Part shown: in pieces, positions 1 to 5,750 of the stretch
Numbering within the stretch: position 1 is the stretch's first letter
How the letters are laid out: every line of letters begins with the position of its first letter
From: Pseudomonadota bacterium
GTDB lineage: Bacteria > Pseudomonadota > Gammaproteobacteria > Burkholderiales > Burkholderiaceae_C
Assembly: GCA_021798395.1 (NCBI GenBank)
Contig: JAJZHS010000171.1
Coordinates: 1-5,950, forward strand
Length of the DNA stretch: 5,950 nucleotides
Direction of reading: 5' to 3'
Made by a program: the position numbers and the translations under genes
Notes under the pieces: generated by a model
What the model saw: only the letters and a program-made list of their open reading frames with translations
What the model was told of the DNA's origin: nothing
Databases searched by the model: none

Positions 1-23
1 CGGCGCCGTCCGCTGCCGACGCC

Positions 24-224
24 TCAGTGGCCGTGCGCAACTTCGCCGGCGGCCAGCCGGTAGCGGGTGCCGCAATACGGGCACGCCGCTTCGCCGTGGC
101 GCACGTCGATGAACACCCGCGGGTGGCTGCTCCACGCGGTCATCGACGGGTTCGGGCAATACGCGGGCAAGTCCTTGGCCTTGAGTTCGACCACGGGCAT
201 CTCGGTTTGGGGCAGGGCGCTCAT
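24..224 (-). CDS. Small CHCC-type zinc-finger protein
   Basis: A 66-residue protein that matches the short bacterial zf-CHCC family, which is related to the zinc-binding tail of the mitochondrial complex I subunit NDUFS6. The likely zinc ligands are visible: C23, H34 in the segment SHPRVFIDV, and C48/C51 in CPYCGTRYRL. This is the same Cys-His-Cys-Cys order as in NDUFS6. There is no signal peptide or membrane segment, so it is probably cytoplasmic. The whole protein is little more than the zinc knuckle, which is normal for the family. The start is the only ATG giving a full domain; the upstream SD is weak (a GGA about 11 bases before the ATG). It lies 37 bp after the ilvE stop on the same strand and is probably co-transcribed with it. 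The family's molecular role in bacteria is not established. The family call is firm; the function is unknown. Confidence 0.88.
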   Translation of the reverse strand: MSALPQTEMPVVELKAKDLPAYCPNPSMTAWSSHPRVFIDVRHGEAACPYCGTRYRLAAGEVAHGH

Positions 225-261
225 CGGGTAGGGATTCCAGTTCGGATGGAACGGGGCGGCA

Positions 262-1203
262 TCAGACCGCGGTCAGCCAGTCGGCGTACTTGGTGTTGCG
301 TCCGCCGACAATGTCGAAGAACGCGCTCTGGATGCGCTCGGTCAGCGGGCCGCGGCGGCCGGCGCCGATGCGCACGCCGTCGAGTTCGCGGATCGGCGTG
401 ACTTCGGCCGCGGTGCCGGTGAAGAAGGCTTCGTCGGCGATGTAGACCTCGTCGCGCGTGATGCGCTTTTCGCGCACGCTCAGCCCCAGGTCGGCGCAGA
501 TCGCCATCACCGTCTTGCGCGTGATGCCGTTGAGCGCGCCCGACGACAGGTCGGGGGTGGAGAGGGCGCCGTCGCGCACGACAAAGATGTTCTCGCCGGC
601 GCCTTCCGAAACGAAGCCCTGCGGGTCGAGCAGCAGCGCTTCGTCGTAGCCGTCGCCGGTCACCTCGAGGTTGGCGAGGATCGAGTTGGTGTAGTTGCTC
701 ACCGCCTTGGCGTTGCACATGGTGATGTTGACGTGGTGCCGGGTGTAGCTGCTGGTCTTCACCCGGATGCCTTGCGCGAGGCCTTCCTCGCCGAGGTAGG
801 CGCCCCAGGGCCAGGCTGCGATCATCAGGTGGATGGTGTTGCCGCGCGGCGAGACGCCGAGCTTCTTGTCGCCGATCCAAACCAGCGGCCGGATATAGCA
901 CGACTCGAAGCCGTTGACGCGAACGACCTCGCGCTGCGCCTGTATCACCTGCTCGAGCGTGAACGGAATGTCCATGCGCAGGATCTTCGCGCTGTCGAAC
1001 AGGCGCTGGGTGTGTTCGCGCAGGCGGAAGATCGCGGGGCCTTGCGCGGTCTTGTACGCGCGCACGCCTTCGAACGCGCCGCAGCCGTAGTGCAGGGTAT
1101 GCGTCAGCACGTGGATCCTGGCGTCGCGCCAGTCGACGAGCTGGCCGTCCATCCAGATCTTGCCGTCACGGTCTGACATGGACTGGGGCATCGGCATGGC
1201 CAT
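262..1203 (-). CDS. ilvE: Branched-chain amino acid aminotransferase (PLP fold type IV)
   Basis: Cytosolic PLP enzyme that reversibly moves an amino group between glutamate/2-oxoglutarate and leucine, isoleucine or valine, the last step of their synthesis. With the chosen start it is 313 residues (E. coli IlvE is 309). Visible motifs: GCGAFEGVRAY at 40-50, the Schiff-base lysine K166 in NAKAVSNYTNS, EGAGEN at 200-205 (PLP-holding Glu200), GALNGITR at 222-229, and TGTAAEVTP at 262-270 for the cofactor phosphate and substrate. The reading frame stays open up to 1326, but the start at 1203 is preferred. It has GGAG at 1210-1213 with a 6-nt spacer, a -10 box further upstream, and gives the usual family N-terminus leading into SDRDGKIWMDG. 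An alternative ATG at 1179 would begin MSDRDG. It heads a likely two-gene operon with the zinc-finger gene. D-amino-acid aminotransferase or aminodeoxychorismate lyase share the fold, but length and motifs fit IlvE. Confidence 0.95.
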   Translation of the reverse strand: MAMPMPQSMSDRDGKIWMDGQLVDWRDARIHVLTHTLHYGCGAFEGVRAYKTAQGPAIFRLREHTQRLFDSAKILRMDIPFTLEQVIQAQREVVRVNGFESCYIRPLVWIGDKKLGVSPRGNTIHLMIAAWPWGAYLGEEGLAQGIRVKTSSYTRHHVNITMCNAKAVSNYTNSILANLEVTGDGYDEALLLDPQGFVSEGAGENIFVVRDGALSTPDLSSGALNGITRKTVMAICADLGLSVREKRITRDEVYIADEAFFTGTAAEVTPIRELDGVRIGAGRRGPLTERIQSAFFDIVGGRNTKYADWLTAV

Positions 1204-1231
1204 GGGGGTCTCCAGAACGAATCGTTGGGAA

Positions 1232-1267
1232 AACCTCCATTCTAGGATCGCGCGCGCTGGCGCAGCG
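1232..1267 (-). promoter_or_regulatory. Predicted ilvE promoter
   Basis: On the minus strand, TAGAAT (plus-strand 1239-1244) matches the sigma70 -10 consensus at five of six positions. The hexamer 17 bp upstream (1262-1267) reads CGCTGC, a poor -35, and the spacer is very GC-rich. Transcription would start near 1232, giving a leader of about 28 nt that carries the GGAG at 1210-1213. No attenuator or leader peptide fits in such a short leader. The -35 region is covered by a short inverted repeat (1255-1267). This is a prediction from sequence only. Confidence 0.5.
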
Positions 1268-1320
1268 AGCGATGTGCGCAGCATTCTTAATCTCCGCTTC
1301 ATGTCGGCCGGCGGGGCTCG

Positions 1321-1357
1321 TTGCACAATCGACCCTAGCCGAACAATCCAAGGGGAG
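1321..1357 (+). promoter_or_regulatory. Possible promoter and purine-rich leader of the ABC transporter gene
   Basis: TTGCAC at 1321-1326 is a fair -35 (four of six positions), and AACAAT at 1342-1347 is a weak -10 after a 15-bp spacer. AGGGGAG at 1351-1357 looks like a strong Shine-Dalgarno sequence but lies 21 nt before the ATG at 1379, and no start codon occurs at the normal distance. It can also pair in part with CTTCCC downstream. Either it is not the working ribosome site or the spacing is unusual. The call is weak. Confidence 0.25.
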
Positions 1358-1378
1358 TTTCAGCGCTTCCCGTTTCTC

Positions 1379-3127
1379 ATGCGATCGACCCAGCCACGCG
1401 CCGGATATCAGTTTTCCGCGAGACATTTCCTTGAACTCGCGAAGCCGTATTGGGTGTCGGACGAGAAGGGCATGGGCTGGCTGCTGCTGGTGTCGATCCT
1501 GGCGATGAACCTCGCCATCGTCTGGGTCAACGTGCGGCTGAACTACTGGAACAACAGTTTTTTCAACGCGCTTCAGGCGCACGACTACAAGGCATTCAAG
1601 CACCTCTTGCTGGTGTTCACCGGCTACGCCTTCGGCTACATCGTGCTCGCGGTGTATTCGCAGTACCTGCTGCAGATGCTGGAAATCCGTTGGCGGCGCT
1701 GGATGACCTCCACCTTCCTGCGCGACTGGCTCGGCGGCGCGACCCATTACCGCCTCGCCTTGCAGCGCGGCCCGGCCGACAACCCCGACCAGCGCATCGC
1801 CGATGACTTGCGCGGCTTCGTCAACGGCTCGCTGAACCTGTTCTTCGGCTTCGTCTCGTCGCTCGTCACCCTGCTGTCGTTTCTGTCGGTGCTGTGGGTG
1901 TTGTCCGGCGCGTTCACGCTGTGGGGATGGCGCGTTCCCGGCTACATGGTCTGGGTCGCGCTGGTGTACGCCGGGATCGGCAGCTATTTCGCGCACCGCG
2001 TCGGGCGGCCGCTGATCCGGCTGAACTTCGACCAGCAGCGCTACGAGGCCGATTTCCGCTTCGGCCTGGCGCGCACCCGCGAGCACAACGAAGGCATCGC
2101 GCTGTACCGCGGCGAGGCGCGCGAACTCGAAGCGCACGACCGCCGGTTCGCTAATGTGTGGTCGAACTGGTGGGGCATCATGAAGCGGCAGAAGCTGTTC
2201 ACCTGGTACAGCTCGTTCTACGGACAGCTCGCGATCATCTTTCCGTTCCTGGTCGCCGCGCCGCGCTATTTCGCCGGCCAGATCAAGCTCGGCGGGCTGA
2301 CGCAGACCACCGGCGCGTTCGGCCAGGTGCAAGGCGCGCTGTCGTGGTTCATCAGCGCGTACGGCGACATCGTCGCCTGGCGCGCGACCCTCGAGCGTCT
2401 GTACACCTTCGTTCAGTCGGTGCGCGCCGAGCGCGCCCCCGGCGTCGCGGTGCCGGACACGCCGGCGCGTGGTGCGATCGCCTTCGGCGACCTGCGCCTG
2501 CAGACTCCGGACGGGCGCGTGCTGCTGCAGTGCGACGGCCAGACCATCGCGCCCGGCCAGCACACCGTGCTGGTCGGCGCCTCGGGCCTGGGCAAGAGCA
2601 CCCTGCTGCGCTGGCTGGCGGGGATCTGGCCTTACGCGCAAGGCGGCGGCTGGCGGCTTCCCGACGGCAGCACGCTGTTCCTGCCGCAAAAGCCCTACCT
2701 GCCTCTGGGCACGCTGCGCGAGGCGCTCAGCTATCCGCTTGCGGTGCAACGGTTCGACGATGCGCAGCTGCAGCAGGCTCTGAGCCAGGTCGAGCTCGGC
2801 GCGCTGGCCGGGCTGCTCGACGAGGCCGACAACTGGATGCAGCGGTTGTCGCCCGGCGAGCAGCAGCGGCTGGGCTTCGCGCGCGCGCTGCTGGCGGCGC
2901 CCGGCTGGCTGTTCCTCGACGAGGCCAGCAGCGCGCTCGACGCCGCAGCCGAGGCGCGGCTGTACGAACTGGTGCTGCACGCGCTGCCGAAGACGACCGT
3001 GGTCAGCGTGGCGCATCGCGCCGCGGTGGTGCGCCACCACCGCCAGGTCATCGAACTGCGGCCCGGCCCCGGCGGCGGCGCCGCGTCGCTGCACGCGAGC
3101 GCGGTCGCCGAGCTGCAGGCGGCTTGA
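1379..3127 (+). CDS. Fused permease-ATPase ABC transporter, YddA / SbmA-BacA-like family
   Basis: An inner-membrane half-transporter of 582 residues (E. coli YddA is about 561), expected to work as a dimer. The N-terminal membrane domain shows about six hydrophobic segments, roughly residues 32-52, 76-98, 152-179, 186-207, 283-300 and 312-334. It carries the family stretch VNVRLNYWNNSFFNALQ before TM2. The C-terminal ATPase is complete: Walker A GASGLGKS at 400-407, Q-loop Q437, signature LSPGEQ at 490-495 (a variant of LSGGQ usual in this family), Walker B LFLDE with catalytic E515, D-loop SALD at 518-521, and switch H546. The start at 1379 places 20-odd residues before AKPYW, as in relatives; an in-frame ATG at 1301 would add 26 unlikely residues. 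Substrate is unknown: relatives include SbmA/BacA (peptide uptake, without an ATPase domain) and mycobacterial Rv1819c (cobalamin and other hydrophilic solutes). It is transcribed alone, divergent from ilvE and convergent with radA. Confidence 0.9.
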   Translation: MRSTQPRAGYQFSARHFLELAKPYWVSDEKGMGWLLLVSILAMNLAIVWVNVRLNYWNNSFFNALQAHDYKAFKHLLLVFTGYAFGYIVLAVYSQYLLQMLEIRWRRWMTSTFLRDWLGGATHYRLALQRGPADNPDQRIADDLRGFVNGSLNLFFGFVSSLVTLLSFLSVLWVLSGAFTLWGWRVPGYMVWVALVYAGIGSYFAHRVGRPLIRLNFDQQRYEADFRFGLARTREHNEGIALYRGEARELEAHDRRFANVWSNWWGIMKRQKLFTWYSSFYGQLAIIFPFLVAAPRYFAGQIKLGGLTQTTGAFGQVQGALSWFISAYGDIVAWRATLERLYTFVQSVRAERAPGVAVPDTPARGAIAFGDLRLQTPDGRVLLQCDGQTIAPGQHTVLVGASGLGKSTLLRWLAGIWPYAQGGGWRLPDGSTLFLPQKPYLPLGTLREALSYPLAVQRFDDAQLQQALSQVELGALAGLLDEADNWMQRLSPGEQQRLGFARALLAAPGWLFLDEASSALDAAAEARLYELVLHALPKTTVVSVAHRAAVVRHHRQVIELRPGPGGGAASLHASAVAELQAA

Positions 3128-3130
3128 GCC

Positions 3131-3156
3131 GGGTGGGGGCGGGTGGGGGCGGGGGG
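3131..3156 (+). repeat. Tandem G-run repeat with G-quadruplex pattern
   Basis: Two exact copies of the 10-bp unit GGGTGGGGGC (3131-3140 and 3141-3150) are followed by a run of six G. This gives five G-runs of at least three, separated by single bases, which fits the classic G-quadruplex pattern with very short loops. It occupies most of the 40-bp gap between the stop codons of the convergent ABC transporter and radA genes. The G-rich strand would be in the ABC transporter mRNA 3' end. Any role in termination is inferred. Confidence 0.6.
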
Positions 3157-3174
3157 CGGCTGCGGCGTCAGCCG
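3157..3174. terminator. Small hairpin over the radA stop codon
   Basis: CGGCTG (3157-3162) and CAGCCG (3169-3174) form a perfect 6-bp stem around the 6-nt loop CGGCGT. The radA stop codon (3168-3170) spans the end of the loop and the base of the stem. There is no T-run on either side, so this is not a standard intrinsic terminator. Together with the adjacent G-run repeat it might help end the two converging transcripts. Short hairpins like this arise easily in GC-rich DNA. Confidence 0.25.
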
Positions 3175-4520
3175 TGCAGGGCGCGCAGCACGTCGAGCGC
3201 CTGCTCGATGCGCTGCACCGGGTGCAGTTCCAGACCGTCGAAGCCGCCCGCCTTCGGCGCGTTGGCGGCCGGAATGATGGCCGCCGAGAAGCCGAGCTTG
3301 GCGGCTTCGCGCAACCGCTCCTGGCCGCGCGGCGCCGGGCGGATTTCGCCGGCCAGCCCGACTTCGCCGAACGCCAGCAGGCCGTGCGGAAGCGCCCGGT
3401 TCTTCAACGACGAGTGGATCGCAAGCAGCACCGCCAGGTCGGCCGCCGGCTCGGTGATGCGCACGCCGCCGACCGCGTTGACGAACACGTCCTGGTCGCC
3501 GCAGCCGATGCCGGCGTGGCGGTGCAGCACGGCCAGCAGCATCGCCAGCCGCGCCGGCTCCAGCCCCACGCTGAGGCGCCGAGGGCTGGGCGCCGCGGCG
3601 GTGTCGGCCAGTGCCTGCACTTCGACCAGCAGCGGCCGCGAGCCCTCCAGCGTGGCCAGCACGCAGCTGCCGGCCACCGGCGCGCCGTGCTGCGAGAGGA
3701 AGATCGCCGACGGGTTGGCCACGCCGCGCAGGCCGCGCTCGGTCATCGCGAACACGCCGAGTTCGTTGACCGCGCCGTAGCGGTTCTTGATCGCACGGAT
3801 CAGCCGGTAGCTGCTGTGGGTGTCGCCTTCGAAATACAGCACGGTGTCGACCATGTGCTCGAGCACGCGCGGCCCGGCCAGCGCGCCTTCCTTGGTCACG
3901 TGGCCGACCAGGATCATGCAGGTGCCGACGGTTTTCGCGCGGCGCGTGAGTTGCGCGGCGCATTCGCGCACCTGCGCCACCGATCCCGGCGCCGAGCCGA
4001 TCGTTTCGGTGTAGACGGTCTGGATCGAGTCGATCACGCACACCCGCGGGCGCTCGGCGTCGAGCGCTCCGGCGATGCGCTCGAGCTGGGTTTCGGCCAG
4101 CAGCCGCAGCGGACTGTCGCGCAGACCCAGGCGCTGCGCGCGCAGCCCGACCTGCGCGGCCGATTCCTCGCCGCTGACATACAGCGCGGTCTCGCGTCCG
4201 GCCAGATCGGCCAGCACCTGCAGCAACAGCGTCGACTTGCCGATGCCGGGGTCGCCGCCGAGCAGCACCACGCTGCCTGGAACCAGGCCGCCGCCGAGCA
4301 CGCGGTCGAGCTCGGCGATTCCGCTGGGCAGCTGCGGCAACTGCTGCGCGCGAACCGCGCCGAGGGTCTGCACCGGCGACGAAGGCGCCAGCGCTGCGCT
4401 GCGGCGGGGCGCAGCCGCGCTTTCCTGCAGCGTGTTCCACGCCTCGCAATGCGGGCAGCGGCCGAGCCACTTGGCCGACTGGCCGCCGCATGCCGAGCAG
4501 ACGAAGGTGCTGCGTGCCAT
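3168..4520 (-). CDS. radA: DNA repair protein RadA (Sms)
   Basis: RecA-related ATPase that helps branch migration and processing of recombination intermediates during repair. The 450-residue length is close to the family norm (E. coli RadA 460). Domains in order: a four-cysteine zinc finger with C8-C11 and C22-C25; the ATPase core with Walker A GDPGIGKS at 89-96 and Walker B VCVID ending at D164; the RadA signature KNRYG at 245-249 (KNRFG in E. coli, a mild Phe-to-Tyr change); and a Lon-protease-like C-terminal domain, about 270-450, containing DVFVNAVGGVRI and GEVGLAGEIRP. That domain has no peptidase activity in RadA. The start gives the standard MARSTFVCSACG N-terminus; the frame stays open far upstream through alr only because of GC content. 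It begins 17 bp after the alr stop with no Shine-Dalgarno sequence in between, so translation may depend on alr. It ends facing the ABC transporter gene. Confidence 0.97.
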   Translation of the reverse strand: MARSTFVCSACGGQSAKWLGRCPHCEAWNTLQESAAAPRRSAALAPSSPVQTLGAVRAQQLPQLPSGIAELDRVLGGGLVPGSVVLLGGDPGIGKSTLLLQVLADLAGRETALYVSGEESAAQVGLRAQRLGLRDSPLRLLAETQLERIAGALDAERPRVCVIDSIQTVYTETIGSAPGSVAQVRECAAQLTRRAKTVGTCMILVGHVTKEGALAGPRVLEHMVDTVLYFEGDTHSSYRLIRAIKNRYGAVNELGVFAMTERGLRGVANPSAIFLSQHGAPVAGSCVLATLEGSRPLLVEVQALADTAAAPSPRRLSVGLEPARLAMLLAVLHRHAGIGCGDQDVFVNAVGGVRITEPAADLAVLLAIHSSLKNRALPHGLLAFGEVGLAGEIRPAPRGQERLREAAKLGFSAAIIPAANAPKAGGFDGLELHPVQRIEQALDVLRALHG

Positions 4521-4537
4521 GGCGGCGTGCGCGCGGT

Positions 4538-5641
4538 TCAGGCGACTTGCACGGGAACGCGCGGCGCCAGCGCACACATCAGTTCGTAGCCCAGGGTGCC
4601 GGCGGCCTCGGCCACTTCGTCGACCGGCAACTCGGCGCCGCCGTGCCGGCCCCAGCACAGCACCGGGCTGCCGACGTCGCCGGCGCGACCTGCCGCGCGC
4701 ACCGGGTCGAGATCGACCCCCACCATGTCCATCGACACCCGCCCGACGATGCGGGTGCGCACGCCGTCGACGACGATCGGCGTTCCGCTGGGCGCGTGGC
4801 GCGGGTAGCCGTCGGCGTAGCCCACCGCGGCCACGCCGACGCGCATCGCCCGCTCGGTGCGGAAGGTCTCGCCGTAGCCGACGACGGCTCCGGCAGGCAG
4901 TTGCTGCACGCCGATGATGCGCGTGCACAGGCTCATCGCCGGGCGCAGGCCCCAGGCCCGCGCGTCGGGTTGCAAGCCGGTCGGCGAGCCGCCGTACAAC
5001 ATGATTCCCGGCCGCATCCAGTCGCCGAGCGCGGTCGCGCCTTCGCCATGGCGCAGCAGCGCGGCCGAATTGCACAGGCTGCGCTCGCCGGGCAGGCCGT
5101 CGACGGTCTGCTCGAACAGCGCGCGCGCGCGCGCGTCGCCGCCCTCGACGTCGGCATGGGCGAAGTGCGTCATGTGGCCGACGTCGCCGACGGCCGGCAG
5201 CTGCGCCAGGCGCTGCCACGCGGCGCGGTACTGCTCGGGGGCGAAGCCCAGGCGGTTCATGCCGGTGTTGAGTTTGGCGAACACCCGGTGCGCGCGCGGC
5301 TTGCTGCGCGCCGCCAGCCAGTTGATCTGCGCGGCGTCGTGCACCGTGTGCCACAGGTTGAGGCGCTCGCAGCGGGCCAGATCGTCGGCGCCGAAACAGC
5401 CCTCGAGCAGCAGGATCGGTCCGCCCCAACCCAGAGTGCGCAGGGTTTCGGCCTCGGCCAGGTCGAGCAGCGCGAAGCCGTCGGCGCTGCGCAACGCGGA
5501 GAACACGCGCGCCAGCCCGTGGCCGTAGGCGTTGGCCTTGACCACGGCCCAGACCTTGGCGCCGGACGCGGCGCGACGCGCGCGCGCCAGATTGTGGGTG
5601 AGCGCGTCGAGATGGATGAAAGCGTGGATCGGGCGGGGCAT
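4538..5641 (-). CDS. alr: Alanine racemase
   Basis: PLP enzyme that interconverts L- and D-alanine, supplying D-Ala for peptidoglycan in the cytoplasm. It has 367 residues (E. coli Alr 359). The two catalytic bases are visible: K35 in WAVVKANAYGHG (also the PLP Schiff base) and Y256 in VVGYGETF, from the partner subunit. K123 in FAKLNTGMNRLGF is at the position that is usually carbamylated, followed by R130; H159 lies in THFAHAD. The C-terminal beta domain shows VGYADGYPRHAPSGTP and VGRVSMDMVGVDL. The order is N-terminal TIM barrel, then beta domain. The start is the first ATG; upstream there is neither a clear Shine-Dalgarno sequence nor an alternative in-frame ATG, GTG or TTG nearby. It is the first gene of a likely alr-radA operon and diverges from lplT. 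A (GC)8 tract encodes residues 170-174. A dadX-type role cannot be excluded from sequence, but no dadA is adjacent. Confidence 0.96.
   Translation of the reverse strand: MPRPIHAFIHLDALTHNLARARRAASGAKVWAVVKANAYGHGLARVFSALRSADGFALLDLAEAETLRTLGWGGPILLLEGCFGADDLARCERLNLWHTVHDAAQINWLAARSKPRAHRVFAKLNTGMNRLGFAPEQYRAAWQRLAQLPAVGDVGHMTHFAHADVEGGDARARALFEQTVDGLPGERSLCNSAALLRHGEGATALGDWMRPGIMLYGGSPTGLQPDARAWGLRPAMSLCTRIIGVQQLPAGAVVGYGETFRTERAMRVGVAAVGYADGYPRHAPSGTPIVVDGVRTRIVGRVSMDMVGVDLDPVRAAGRAGDVGSPVLCWGRHGGAELPVDEVAEAAGTLGYELMCALAPRVPVQVA
5119..5135. repeat. (GC)8 dinucleotide tract inside alr
   Basis: Seventeen bases of uninterrupted alternating G and C, encoding Ala-Arg-Ala-Arg-Ala at alr residues 170-174 on the minus strand. 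Alternating GC can adopt Z-DNA and is prone to slippage; gain or loss of one unit would shift the alr frame. It may simply reflect alternating GCG/CGC codons in a high-GC genome. Confidence 0.7.
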
Positions 5642-5666
5642 GGGAACGTCGCAGGGGGCACGCCGC

Positions 5667-5672
5667 AGTGTA
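5667..5672 (-). promoter_or_regulatory. Weak candidate -10 box for alr
   Basis: On the minus strand the hexamer TACACT matches the -10 consensus at four of six positions, and would give a leader of roughly 20 nt before the alr ATG. No -35 sequence is recognisable at the right distance. It is the best candidate in the interval 5642-5700 but is not well supported. Confidence 0.25.
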
Positions 5673-5704
5673 GTTTGTCGCGTCCCGGCGCGTTGCCGGC
5701 GCTG

Positions 5705-5713
5705 TGCTATAAA
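5705..5713 (+). promoter_or_regulatory. Extended -10 promoter of lplT
   Basis: TG-C-TATAAA: the TG at 5705-5706 is one base before TATAAA at 5708-5713, which matches the sigma70 -10 at five of six positions. This is the extended -10 arrangement, which can work without a good -35, and none is seen 17 bp upstream. Transcription would start near 5720, giving a leader of about 30 nt. This is the most promoter-like sequence in the alr-lplT intergenic region. Confidence 0.55.
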
Positions 5714-5719
5714 GCCCGA

Positions 5720-5732
5720 TCCCGGTCCGGGA
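5720..5732. repeat. Palindrome at the predicted lplT transcription start
   Basis: TCCCGGTCCGGGA is a perfect inverted repeat, 6 bp each side of a central T. It starts at the predicted transcription start and lies just downstream of the -10 box, a position where a repressor could block transcription. With a one-base centre it suits a DNA-binding site better than an RNA hairpin. No regulator is identified. Confidence 0.35.
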
Positions 5733-5750
5733 CGTCATGCGCAGGAGCGA

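Noticed and set aside
1..23. Possible end of another gene or a terminator after the zinc-finger gene
   Set aside because: Only 23 GC-rich bases are available, with no stop codon context, hairpin plus T-run, or other signal to judge.
1204..1326. Longer ilvE with 41 extra N-terminal residues
   Set aside because: The extension would include the predicted promoter and the GGAG site. The shorter start gives the family's usual length and N-terminus.
1160..1378. Longer ABC transporter starting inside ilvE
   Set aside because: This would overlap the ilvE coding start and promoter, and the added residues do not resemble the family N-terminus.
1166..3094. 642-residue open frame antisense to the whole ABC transporter gene
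   Set aside because: It is rich in Arg, Gln, Ala and Val with no recognisable domain, and it mirrors a gene with all ABC motifs. Long antisense frames are expected at this GC content.
2158..3780. 540-residue plus-strand frame spanning the ABC transporter 3' half and radA antisense
   Set aside because: It crosses two well-supported genes in a wrong frame and shows only Arg/Ala-rich composition.
3168..5738. 856-residue frame suggesting a large fusion upstream of RadA
   Set aside because: The part before 4520 is an Arg/Ala-rich shadow of alr. RadA is complete from its normal MARSTFVCSACG start.
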